A stretch of DNA of 64,000 bases, taken from Variovorax paradoxus (lineage in GTDB: Bacteria > Pseudomonadota > Gammaproteobacteria > Burkholderiales > Burkholderiaceae_C). The notes beneath the pieces were generated by a model. That model saw only the letters and a list, made by a program, of their open reading frames with translations, was not told the origin of the DNA and made no database searches. The position numbers were made by a program, and so were the translations under genes. Numbering within the stretch: the stretch's first letter is position 1; the number at the start of each line of letters is the position of its first letter. The DNA is taken from NCBI GenBank assembly GCA_016806145.1, contig CP063166.1, positions 558,001-622,000 of the forward strand, written 5' to 3'. Positions 1-6,869 of the stretch are shown here, piece by piece.

Positions 1-243
1 AACGACGAAGCCGTGCGCGCCGCCGCGGCGCCGAACCAGAACGTGACGCGCGGTTCGCGTGGCCCCGAGACCGTGGCGCGCTCGACCGACCGCGCCAGCG
101 TGGTCGCCGAGGCCGTGCGCACCGCGGCCGCGCCCGACCAGAACGTGGGCTCGGGCTCGCGCGTCAACAGCAAGGTGATCTCGACGCTGCAGAACCCAGT
201 GGACGCACGCGCCGCCGCCTCGCGCGACGCCAGCAAGCTCTGA
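1..243 (+). CDS. hypothetical protein with 34-residue tandem repeat (5' end cut by window)
   Basis: The reading frame is open from the first base to a TGA, so only the C-terminal 80 residues are visible. Two copies of a unit beginning EAVR(A/T)AAAP(N/D)QNV are spaced exactly 34 residues apart (codons at 7 and 109) and both continue into a GSR-containing stretch. The segment is rich in Ala, Arg, Ser and Asn and has no hydrophobic helix. I do not recognise the family. A strong terminator follows about 30 bp after the stop, so this is the last gene of its transcript. The start and full length cannot be judged from this window. Confidence 0.6.
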   Translation, partial: NDEAVRAAAAPNQNVTRGSRGPETVARSTDRASVVAEAVRTAAAPDQNVGSGSRVNSKVISTLQNPVDARAAASRDASKL

Positions 244-274
244 GCGACGCGTTCTCCCGCAGCCCCCCGAAACG

Positions 275-299
275 AGCGACGCACCCGGCGTCGCTTTTT
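275..299 (+). terminator. intrinsic terminator after the repeat protein
   Basis: The arms AGCGACGC (275-282) and GCGTCGCT (288-295) pair perfectly around a 5-nt loop, and a run of five T follows at 295-299. It ends transcription of the preceding gene. Confidence 0.85.
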
Positions 300-423
300 C
301 GTTTCGGCCGCTCGAACATCGCGTCGCAATAAAACGAAACACGCCGATACCGCGGCGAAAGGACGCCAGGCTGCCCCGAAAGCACCATCGAGCTTCCTCC
401 TCCAACACACACAAGGACCCGTC

Positions 424-888
424 ATGAAACACTGGATCAAACGCACGCTCTTCGGTTTTGCCGGGCTCGCCGTGGTGGCCGGCAGCGTCGCCGGCTGCGC
501 CGGTCATCGCCACGGCTGGAACGGCGACAGCGCCGAGTTCCGCGCCAAGATGGTCGAGCGCGTGGGCAGCAAGCTCGACCTCGATACCGCGCAGAAGCAG
601 AAGCTCACCGTGCTGGCCGAGAAGCTGCAGGCGCAGCGTCAGGCCCTGCGCGGCGCCGACGGCGCGGGCGATCCGCGCTCGCAGTTCCGCGCCCTGTTCG
701 CGGGCAACAAGCTCGACCAGGCCGGCGCCACCCGCCTGGTCGACGAGAAGACCGCGGCGCTGCGCAATGGCAGCCCCGAGATCATTGCCGCGGCGGCCGA
801 CTTCTTCGACCACCTGAACCCCGCGCAGCAGCAGAAGGTGCGCGAGTTCATGGAGCGCGGCGGACGCCGCTGGAGCCGCCAAGGCTGA
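424..888 (+). CDS. Spy/CpxP-like periplasmic protein (predicted lipoprotein)
   Basis: The 154-residue protein starts with a basic and hydrophobic signal and a lipobox-like VAGC, with Cys at about residue 25, so it is probably lipid-anchored in the periplasm. The mature part is mostly helical and carries two degenerate LTxxQ-type motifs: LDLDTAQKQKL near residue 57 and LNPAQQQKV near residue 132. This is the hallmark of the Spy/CpxP family of envelope-stress chaperones and metal sensors. A His-rich start (GHRHGW) follows the Cys. An OmpR-type regulator and kinase lie just downstream, and CpxP/Spy proteins are often targets or feedback partners of such systems. The regulatory link here is inference from position. 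Confidence 0.75.
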   Translation: MKHWIKRTLFGFAGLAVVAGSVAGCAGHRHGWNGDSAEFRAKMVERVGSKLDLDTAQKQKLTVLAEKLQAQRQALRGADGAGDPRSQFRALFAGNKLDQAGATRLVDEKTAALRNGSPEIIAAAADFFDHLNPAQQQKVREFMERGGRRWSRQG

Positions 889-971
889 TGCACCGGCGGC
901 CCCGTCCCGCGGGCGGGGCCGCCTTCCGTTCCTTTCGGGGCCCGGCGCCCTCCACCTGATGCGAGCACACC

Positions 972-1445
972 ATGAAGACCATCGAACCGAACCTGGGCGA
1001 CCTGATCGCGCTGCGGCGCCAGGCCGCGCGCCGCGCGAGCGATGCCGCGACCGAGATGCGGGAAGGCGCCGCGACCGGCGGCGTGCGCACCACGCTGCGG
1101 CTCGAGTCGCTGGCCGTGCTGGCGGGCGCGCTGATCGCCTACGACCGCACCGGCGGCGGCTGGGGCCTGTTCGCGCTGCTGTTCCTGCTGCCCGACCTGT
1201 CGATGCTCGGCTACCTGGCGGGGCCGCGCATCGGCGCGCGGGTCTACAACCTCGCGCACTCGTACCTGGTGCCGCTGGGCATCGGCGCGCTGGGCCTGCT
1301 GGTGGCGTTGCCCTTCGCGCTGCCGCTGGCGCTGATCTGGGCCGCGCACATCGCGTTCGATCGCGCGCTGGGCTTCGGCCTCAAGTACGACGCGGGCTTC
1401 GGCTTCACGCACCTGGGCCGCGTCGGAAGGCAGGACCCATGGTGA
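972..1445 (+). CDS. DUF4260 family membrane protein
   Basis: This 157-residue protein has a soluble basic N-terminus of about 40 residues. Hydrophobic segments follow with the typical DUF4260 phrases LRLESLAVLAGALIAY, LFLLPDLSMLGYLAGPRIG, VYNLAHSYLVP and AHIAFDRALGFGLKY. The family consists of small integral membrane proteins of unknown function. It begins 83 bp after the Spy-like gene and overlaps the next gene by 7 bp, so it is likely part of one transcript that continues into the two-component genes. Confidence 0.8.
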   Translation: MKTIEPNLGDLIALRRQAARRASDAATEMREGAATGGVRTTLRLESLAVLAGALIAYDRTGGGWGLFALLFLLPDLSMLGYLAGPRIGARVYNLAHSYLVPLGIGALGLLVALPFALPLALIWAAHIAFDRALGFGLKYDAGFGFTHLGRVGRQDPW

Positions 1446-1840
1446 GCGAAGCGATCCACGCCGATGCCGAGCGCCCGGTGCTGCGCCCCGCCGCGGCGCG
1501 CACCTGGCTGCTGGCCGAGGCGCTCGCGCTCGGCACCGCCTCGGCCGTGCACGCGGGCCGGCTGATCCCCGGCTTCGCGCATGCGCAGGCACGCACGGCC
1601 GAGGCCGTGATCGCGCTGGTGCTGGTGGGCGCGGCGATCGCGAGCTGGCTGCGCCCGGCCTGGACGCGCTGGTTCGCGATCCGCGCCCAGGGCTTCGCGC
1701 TGCTCGGCACGCTGGTCGGCTTGTTCACCATCGCGATCGGCATCGGGCCGCAGACCGTGCCCGATGTCGCCTATCACCTGGTCCTGCTCGCCGCGCTCGC
1801 GGCCGGCCTCGTCGTGGCGGTGCGATGCCGGGCGGGTTGA
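1439..1840 (+). CDS. small integral membrane protein, unknown function
   Basis: This 133-residue protein has four predicted membrane segments, roughly residues 24-45, 54-72, 82-102 and 110-128, and no recognisable catalytic motif. The ATG overlaps the end of the DUF4260 gene, which argues for translational coupling. An in-frame open stretch extends upstream to 959, but it would overlap the DUF4260 gene entirely and lacks membrane-protein character, so the ATG at 1439 is preferred. I do not recognise a family. Its position between DUF4260 and a CpxR-like regulator suggests an envelope-related role only by association. Confidence 0.65.
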   Translation: MVSEAIHADAERPVLRPAAARTWLLAEALALGTASAVHAGRLIPGFAHAQARTAEAVIALVLVGAAIASWLRPAWTRWFAIRAQGFALLGTLVGLFTIAIGIGPQTVPDVAYHLVLLAALAAGLVVAVRCRAG

Positions 1841-1878
1841 TCATCAGCCAGCTCCTGGCCAGAAGGCACAATCCGCCC

Positions 1879-2574
1879 ATGCCGCGCATCCTGCTGATCG
1901 ACGACGACGAGCACCTCGGCGCGCCGCTGGCGAGCTATTTCGCGCGCTTCGGCTGCACCCTCGAGAGCGCGGTGCGGCCCAGCGAAGGCCTGGCGCGGCT
2001 GCGCGCCGAGAGCTTCGACGCCGCCATCCTCGACGTCATGCTGCCCGAGATGGACGGCTTCGCGCTGTGCCGCGAGATCCGCAAGGAGAGCGACATCCCG
2101 ATCGTGATGCTGACCGCGCGCGGCGAGGTGATGGACCGCGTGGTCGGCCTCGAGCTCGGCGCCGACGACTACGTGCCCAAGCCCTTCGAGCCGCGCGAAC
2201 TCGTGGCGCGCGTGCAGACCATCCTGCGGCGCCAGCGCGTCGCGCCGCCCGCGGCCGCCTCGTCGCAGCAGCGCGTGTTCGACGGCCTGGCGATCGACCT
2301 CGACCGGCGCCTGGTGCTGCGCCAGGGCGAGCGCGTCGACCTCACGGGCACCGAGTTCGAGCTGCTGGCGCTGCTGGCGGCCGAGCCCGGCAAGGTGTTC
2401 AGCCGCGACGACATCCTCAACCGGCTGCGCGGCCACGAGGCCGAGCTCTACACGCGCGCGGTCGACATCGTGGTGAGCCGCCTGCGCAAGAAGCTCGAGC
2501 CGCTGGACTGCATCAAGACCTTGCGCAACGCGGGCTACGCGCTGGCCGTGGCGCCCGGCGAGCCTTCTTCATGA
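1879..2574 (+). CDS. OmpR/CpxR-family response regulator
   Basis: The 231-residue protein has an N-terminal receiver domain: acidic pocket DDDE at 8-11, phospho-acceptor Asp52 in LDVMLPEMDG, switch Thr in MLTARGE, and Lys in VPKPFEPRE. A C-terminal winged-helix DNA-binding domain follows, with LTGTEFELLALL and VDIVVSRLRKKL. The start at MPRILLID fits the family; an upstream in-frame ATG at 1825 would add 18 residues without homology. Its stop overlaps the kinase start (ATGA), so the two are translated together. The linked Spy/CpxP-like gene suggests an envelope-stress or metal-responsive system of Cpx type, but the signal is unknown. Confidence 0.92.
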   Translation: MPRILLIDDDEHLGAPLASYFARFGCTLESAVRPSEGLARLRAESFDAAILDVMLPEMDGFALCREIRKESDIPIVMLTARGEVMDRVVGLELGADDYVPKPFEPRELVARVQTILRRQRVAPPAAASSQQRVFDGLAIDLDRRLVLRQGERVDLTGTEFELLALLAAEPGKVFSRDDILNRLRGHEAELYTRAVDIVVSRLRKKLEPLDCIKTLRNAGYALAVAPGEPSS

Positions 2575-3977
2575 ACTTCCGCCGCCGGGAACGCCGCGAT
2601 CGCGAGGGCGCGTGGCACGCCTTCGCCTGCCGCCGCGACGAGCTGCACCGGCAGTGGCATGCGCAGTGGCACGAGAAGGTGCAGGGCAAGCGCCGCTGGC
2701 GCCGCTCGCTGCGCATCCGGCTGGTGATGATGTTCGTGCTGCTCGCGGTGGTCATGACCGGCGTGTTCCTCGCGGGCATGAAGAAGTCCTTCTCCACCGG
2801 CTGGGCCGAGTCCGCGCAGCCGATGCTGGTCGACTACGCCGACCGGCTGGTGGCCGAGCTCGGCACGCCGCCCGACGTGTCGCGCGCGCAGGCGCTGGTC
2901 GACCGCCTGCCGATCACCATCCGCATCGTCGGGCCGACGGTCAACTGGGATTCGAACCCCGGCGAACACGGCACGCGCGGCGGCTGGATGCGCGACCACG
3001 ACGAATCGACATGGGGCGACAAGTGGTTCATCCGACCCACGGCCGACGGCCACCGCGTGATCTTCGGCTGGGCGCCGCGGCTGTGGCAGATCGCGCCGCG
3101 CGCGGCCGGCTGGGCCACGCTGAGCCTGCTGCTGCTGCTCGTGGTGCTGGGCTATGCCTACGTGAGCCGGCTGCTGCGGCCGCTGATCGACATCCGCGAG
3201 GGCGCGCAGCGCTTCGGCCGCGGCGACTTCGAGCGGCCGATCCCGGTGCGGCGCAACGACGACATCGGCGATCTCGCGGAGCACATCAACACCATGGCCC
3301 ACGACATCCAGGCCATGCTCGATGCCAAGCGCGGCCTGCTGCTGGCGCTGAGCCACGAGCTGCGCTCGCCGCTCACGCGCGCGCGGCTCAATGCCGAACT
3401 GCTGCCGGCCACGGCCGAGGGCCGGGCCGAGCGCGAGGCGCTGCTGCGCGACCTCAACGAGATGCGCGACCTGATCAGCGACCTGCTCGAGAGCGAACGG
3501 CTCGCGAGCCCGCATGCGGCGCTGCAGCGCGAGCGCATCGACCTCGCGGCGCTGGTGCGTGAGACCGTGGCCGAGATGCCGGCCGCGCGCGAGGTCCACC
3601 TCGACCTCGCCGAGGGCCTGCCCGCGCATTCGGTCGACCGCATGCGCATCCGCCTGCTGGTGCGCAACCTGCTGGACAACGCGCTGCGCTACAGCACCGA
3701 GGCGCCGCGTCCGCCCAGCGTGTCGGTGCGCGCGGTGCTCGAGGGCCAGGCGCAGGGCGTGGAGATCGAGGTGCGCGATTTCGGTCCGGGCGTGGACGAG
3801 GCGCAGCTCGAGCGGCTGACCGAGGCCTTCTACCGCACCGACGGCGCACGCCAGCGCGCCACCGGCGGCGTCGGCCTGGGCATGTACCTGTGCCGGCTGA
3901 TCGCCGAGGCGCATGGCGGCAGCCTGCGGGTGCGCAATGCGTCGCCGGGTCTGCAGATCGTGGTGCGGCTGGGCTGA
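2571..3977 (+). CDS. membrane sensor histidine kinase, CpxA/OmpR type
   Basis: The 468-residue kinase has a long, basic, His-rich cytoplasmic N-terminus (five His between residues 16 and 34). TM1 lies at about 50-70, followed by a periplasmic sensor region of about 105 residues and TM2 at about 178-202. A HAMP segment comes next, then an H-box with His262 in LSHELRSPLTR, then an ATPase domain with an N-box (RNLLDNALRY), G1 DFGPGVD and G2 GGVGLGMYL. It forms a pair with the OmpR-type regulator immediately upstream through a 4-bp overlap. The long positively charged leader before TM1 is unusual and could bind metal or lipid, but that is speculation. Confidence 0.92.
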   Translation: MNFRRRERRDREGAWHAFACRRDELHRQWHAQWHEKVQGKRRWRRSLRIRLVMMFVLLAVVMTGVFLAGMKKSFSTGWAESAQPMLVDYADRLVAELGTPPDVSRAQALVDRLPITIRIVGPTVNWDSNPGEHGTRGGWMRDHDESTWGDKWFIRPTADGHRVIFGWAPRLWQIAPRAAGWATLSLLLLLVVLGYAYVSRLLRPLIDIREGAQRFGRGDFERPIPVRRNDDIGDLAEHINTMAHDIQAMLDAKRGLLLALSHELRSPLTRARLNAELLPATAEGRAEREALLRDLNEMRDLISDLLESERLASPHAALQRERIDLAALVRETVAEMPAAREVHLDLAEGLPAHSVDRMRIRLLVRNLLDNALRYSTEAPRPPSVSVRAVLEGQAQGVEIEVRDFGPGVDEAQLERLTEAFYRTDGARQRATGGVGLGMYLCRLIAEAHGGSLRVRNASPGLQIVVRLG

Positions 3978-4094
3978 CGGGCTCCCGAGCGGGAAGGCCG
4001 GGCTGTCGCCTGCGCTACGCGCGGCCCCGCGCCGCGCGGCTAGCATGCGCCGCTCAGCCACACCGGGGCGCGGCCCCATCTCAGGAGACGCTTC

Positions 4095-5144
4095 ATGACC
4101 GACACCACCGCACTCGTCAACCACCAGGTCCGCCTCGCCAAGCGTCCCGAGGGCGCCGCCACGCGCGAGCACTGGCGCTTCGGCAGCGAGCCCGTGGCCG
4201 AGCCGGCCGAGGGCGGCGTGCTGGTCAAGACGCTGTCGCTGTCGCTCGACCCGGCCATGCGCGGCTGGCTCAACGATGCCAAGAGCTACATCCCGCCGGT
4301 CGAGATCGGCGCCGTGATGCGCGCGGGCGGCGTCGGCCGCGTCATCGCTTCGAAGAACCCGCAGTTCGCGGTCGGCGACACCGTCTACGGCACGCTCAAC
4401 GTGCAGGAATACATGCTGATCCCGCAAGAGGAGATCAAGCGCAACGGCTTGGTGAAGATCGACCTGCGCGTGGGCAGCATCACCCAGTGGCTCAACGTGC
4501 TGGGCATGCCCGGCATGACCGGCTACTTCGGCCTGATGGACGTGGGGCAGCCCAAGGCCGGCGAGACCGTCGTGATCTCGGGCGCCGCCGGCGCGGTCGG
4601 CCAGACCGTGGGCCAGCTGGCCAAGATCAAGGGCTGCCGCGTGGTCGGCATCGCGGGCGGCGAGGCCAAGTGCGACTGGGTGGTCAAGGAGCTGGGCTTC
4701 GACGCCTGCATCGACTACAAGGCCGGCGCCGCCGCCGTGCGCGACGGCCTCAAGCAGCACTGCCCCAAGGGCGTGGACATCTACTTCGACAACGTCGGCG
4801 GCGAGATCCTCGACCTCGTGCTCGCGCGCATCGCGCGCAAGGCCCGCATCATCATCTGCGGCGCCATCAGCCAGTACAACAACGCCAACAGCATGCCCGC
4901 GGCCGGCCCGCGCAACTACCTGAGCCTGCTGGTGAACCGGGCGCGCATGGAAGGCATCGTGGTGTTCGACTACGCCGACCGCTATCCCGTGGCCATCGCC
5001 GAGCTGGCGGGTTACCTGAAGGAGGGGCGCATGAAGAGCAAGGAAGACATCGTGCAGGGCCTCGATACCTTCCCCGAGGCCCTGAACCGGCTGTTCAGCG
5101 GCGCGAACTTCGGCAAGCTGGTGCTGCAGGTGGCGACCGAGTGA
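4095..5144 (+). CDS. NADP-dependent oxidoreductase, MDR superfamily (CurA/LTB4DH-like)
   Basis: The 349-residue protein matches the zinc-free MDR branch (leukotriene B4 dehydrogenase, CurA). It has LSLDPAMRGWL near residue 55, the nucleotide-binding Rossmann motif SGAAGAVGQTVGQLAK at about 156-171, DIYFDNVGGEILD and the substrate-loop CGAISQYN. These enzymes reduce alkenal or alkenone double bonds with NADPH. No zinc-ligand cluster is seen. The gene stands alone between the kinase and the fimbrial leader, with its own short upstream region, and nothing in the context fixes its substrate. Confidence 0.9.
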   Translation: MTDTTALVNHQVRLAKRPEGAATREHWRFGSEPVAEPAEGGVLVKTLSLSLDPAMRGWLNDAKSYIPPVEIGAVMRAGGVGRVIASKNPQFAVGDTVYGTLNVQEYMLIPQEEIKRNGLVKIDLRVGSITQWLNVLGMPGMTGYFGLMDVGQPKAGETVVISGAAGAVGQTVGQLAKIKGCRVVGIAGGEAKCDWVVKELGFDACIDYKAGAAAVRDGLKQHCPKGVDIYFDNVGGEILDLVLARIARKARIIICGAISQYNNANSMPAAGPRNYLSLLVNRARMEGIVVFDYADRYPVAIAELAGYLKEGRMKSKEDIVQGLDTFPEALNRLFSGANFGKLVLQVATE

Positions 5145-5167
5145 AGGCAGCTCGGTAGTATTTGGCA

Positions 5168-5189
5168 AAACTTTCGTATCGAAAAGTTT
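5168..5189. promoter_or_regulatory. AT-rich inverted repeat upstream of fimbrial operon
   Basis: AAACTTTCG and CGAAAAGTTT flank TAT and form a dyad with one extra A. It sits in the unusually AT-rich 198-bp gap before the major pilin gene. A regulator site is plausible but unproven. Confidence 0.4.
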
Positions 5190-5225
5190 GCATTTGGCTT
5201 TAGTTCACAAACGGTTGATTAACAA

Positions 5226-5242
5226 TGTCAACCACTGTCAAC
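5226..5242. repeat. TGTCAAC direct repeat in fimbrial leader
   Basis: TGTCAAC occurs at 5226-5232 and again at 5236-5242, exactly one helical turn (10 bp) apart. An inverted half-site GTTGA lies at 5214-5218. The phasing suggests a binding site for a dimeric regulator. Confidence 0.4.
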
Positions 5243-5292
5243 TGAGGCCAAAACGTCTTCTTCTCCTAGGAATTGGTTAATAGACTGCGCGC

Positions 5293-5307
5293 TGCCTTGT
5301 CAAGGCA
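5293..5307. promoter_or_regulatory. palindrome just upstream of the pilin gene
   Basis: TGCCTTG and CAAGGCA form a perfect 7-bp dyad around one base, 36 bp before the pilin start codon. It lies in the probable 5' leader, so it could be an operator or an RNA hairpin. Confidence 0.4.
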
Positions 5308-5342
5308 TTAGTCTTTTTGTTAACAATCCCCAGGGAATCCAG

Positions 5343-5879
5343 ATGCGTAAATTCTTCAAGCTGGCGGCGCTGGCCGCTGTTGCCGGTGCGCTGTCGCAAG
5401 GCGCGATGGCTGCCGACGGCACCATCAACTTCACGGGCGAAATCGTCGATGCGCCTTGCTCGATCTCGCCGAACAGCCAGAACATGACCGTGCCGCTGGG
5501 CAAGGTCGCTCGCACGGTGCTCGACGGCGGCAAGGGCAAGAAGGCCACGCCGTCGAAGTTCACCATCGACCTGCTCGGCTGCGGCGCCACCGCCAAGGGC
5601 GCGACCGTGTCGTTCACCGGCACGCCCGACCTCGACGACGCCACCAACCTGCGCCTGGCGAATGCCGGCCAGGTCGGCGTGACCACGGCTTCGGGCGTGG
5701 CCATCGAGCTCGGTGACTCGGCCGCCACCAAGATTCCGCTCGGCTCGGAATCGGCGCAGTACGTGCTGGGCCAGGGCGACAACGCCCTGAAGTTCCAGGC
5801 CGTGTACGTGTCGACCAAGGACACCGTGACGGTCGGTCCGGCCAACTCGGTGGCCCAGTTCACGGTCAACTACAAGTAA
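5343..5879 (+). CDS. type 1 fimbrial major subunit (pilin)
   Basis: The 178-residue protein has a signal peptide ending near AMA-AD (residue 23). The mature part is typical of chaperone-usher pilins: TINFTGEIVDAPCSI near the N-terminus, a second Cys in LLGCGA to form the conserved disulfide, and the C-terminal donor-strand groove sequence ending QFTVNYK with a penultimate Tyr. It is the first gene of a pilin-chaperone-usher-adhesin operon and is separated from the chaperone by about 200 bp. This arrangement is common where the major subunit must be made in excess. The AT-rich leader upstream is the likely promoter and control region. Confidence 0.92.
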   Translation: MRKFFKLAALAAVAGALSQGAMAADGTINFTGEIVDAPCSISPNSQNMTVPLGKVARTVLDGGKGKKATPSKFTIDLLGCGATAKGATVSFTGTPDLDDATNLRLANAGQVGVTTASGVAIELGDSAATKIPLGSESAQYVLGQGDNALKFQAVYVSTKDTVTVGPANSVAQFTVNYK

Positions 5880-5902
5880 GCCGCCCTCGCGGAAATCCGG
5901 CC

Positions 5903-5921
5903 CCTGCCCGTTGGCGGCAGG
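5903..5921 (+). terminator. possible attenuating hairpin after pilin gene
   Basis: CCTGCC (5903-5908) and GGCAGG (5916-5921) can pair around a 7-nt loop shortly after the pilin stop. No T-run follows, so it would at most attenuate transcription or protect the 3' end of a short pilin mRNA. Confidence 0.35.
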
Positions 5922-6081
5922 CCTTGCCGGATGGCCGCACCGAACCGACGCGGCCGCCTCGCGTGGCGCGCCGCTTCGGCCGGTTTTTCCATCACCCGTT
6001 TTTTCCGCCGGTGCGCCGCGTGCGCCGCCGTGCGGGGGTGCGCCCGGACGCCAGCGTCCGCCGTGCCGAGGAACCCGTCGT

Positions 6082-6852
6082 ATGTGCAGCAAGAATCGAA
6101 TTCGTTGGACCCTGGGCATCGTGGCGATGCTGTGCCTCCAGTGGCCGGCCGCGGCGGGCGTGATGCTCGGCGGCACGCGCGTCATCCTGGGCGAGAAGGA
6201 CCGCGAAGCCTCGATCCCGGTGAAGAACACCGGCACCTCGCCTTACGTGGTCCAGGCCTGGATCGACGCCGGCGAGGGCAGGAACAAGACCCCGATGCTG
6301 GTCACGCCGCCGCTGTCGCGGCTCGATCCCGGCATGGAGAACATCCTGCGCATCATGCGCGTGGCGGGCGAACTGCCGGCCGACCGCGAATCGGTGTTCT
6401 GGCTCAACGTGAAGGAGATTCCCGAGCGTTCGAAGGACGAGAACGTGCTGCAGATCGCGGTGCGCAGCCGCATCAAGCTGTTCTACCGGCCGAGCGGCCT
6501 GGGCGGCAAGTCCGAGGAGGCCCGCGCGCAACTGCAGTGGGCGGTGGCCGGCGGCGCGCAGGGCGCGGTGCTTCGAATCGGTAACCCGACGCCCTACCAC
6601 GTGACCTTCACCGGTCTCAGGATCAATGGCGGCCAGCAGGACATCAACGCCGACATGGTGCCGCCCTTCGGCGAGTCGCTGTATCCGCTGACCGCGGTGA
6701 AGGCACCGCAGGCGATCCAGGTCAACTTCACCACGCTCAACGACTACGGCGGCGAAACCCCCGAGGAGCTGGTGCGCGTGCCCGCGGGCGATGCGCCAGT
6801 GGCCGTGAAGGCCGAGCTGGTGCCTGTCGCGGCGGACGCCGCGAAGCGCTGA
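6082..6852 (+). CDS. periplasmic fimbrial chaperone (PapD/FimC family)
   Basis: The 256-residue protein starts at an ATG preceded by GAGGA. The signal peptide ends near PAAAG (residue 26). The G1 strand start GVMLGGTRVILGEKDREAS contains the conserved Arg-Val-Ile pattern. The family signature VFWLNVKEIP and IKLFYRP follow, with the basic residue of RIKLFYRP in the subunit-binding cleft. The C-terminal domain includes NPTPYHVTFTGL, as in PapD-like proteins. It caps pilins and delivers them to the usher. The usher gene begins 17 bp downstream. An in-frame extension to 5911 exists, but it is Arg-rich and unlike a signal peptide, so it is not chosen. Confidence 0.9.
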   Translation: MCSKNRIRWTLGIVAMLCLQWPAAAGVMLGGTRVILGEKDREASIPVKNTGTSPYVVQAWIDAGEGRNKTPMLVTPPLSRLDPGMENILRIMRVAGELPADRESVFWLNVKEIPERSKDENVLQIAVRSRIKLFYRPSGLGGKSEEARAQLQWAVAGGAQGAVLRIGNPTPYHVTFTGLRINGGQQDINADMVPPFGESLYPLTAVKAPQAIQVNFTTLNDYGGETPEELVRVPAGDAPVAVKAELVPVAADAAKR

Positions 6853-6869
6853 GGAAGGCGAGCCGAGCC

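Noticed and set aside
2535..5168. Minus-strand frame of 877 codons
   Set aside because: It runs opposite the kinase and the MDR oxidoreductase and crosses the gap between them. It has no recognisable domain, only Ala/Arg/His/Gln-rich shadow sequence.
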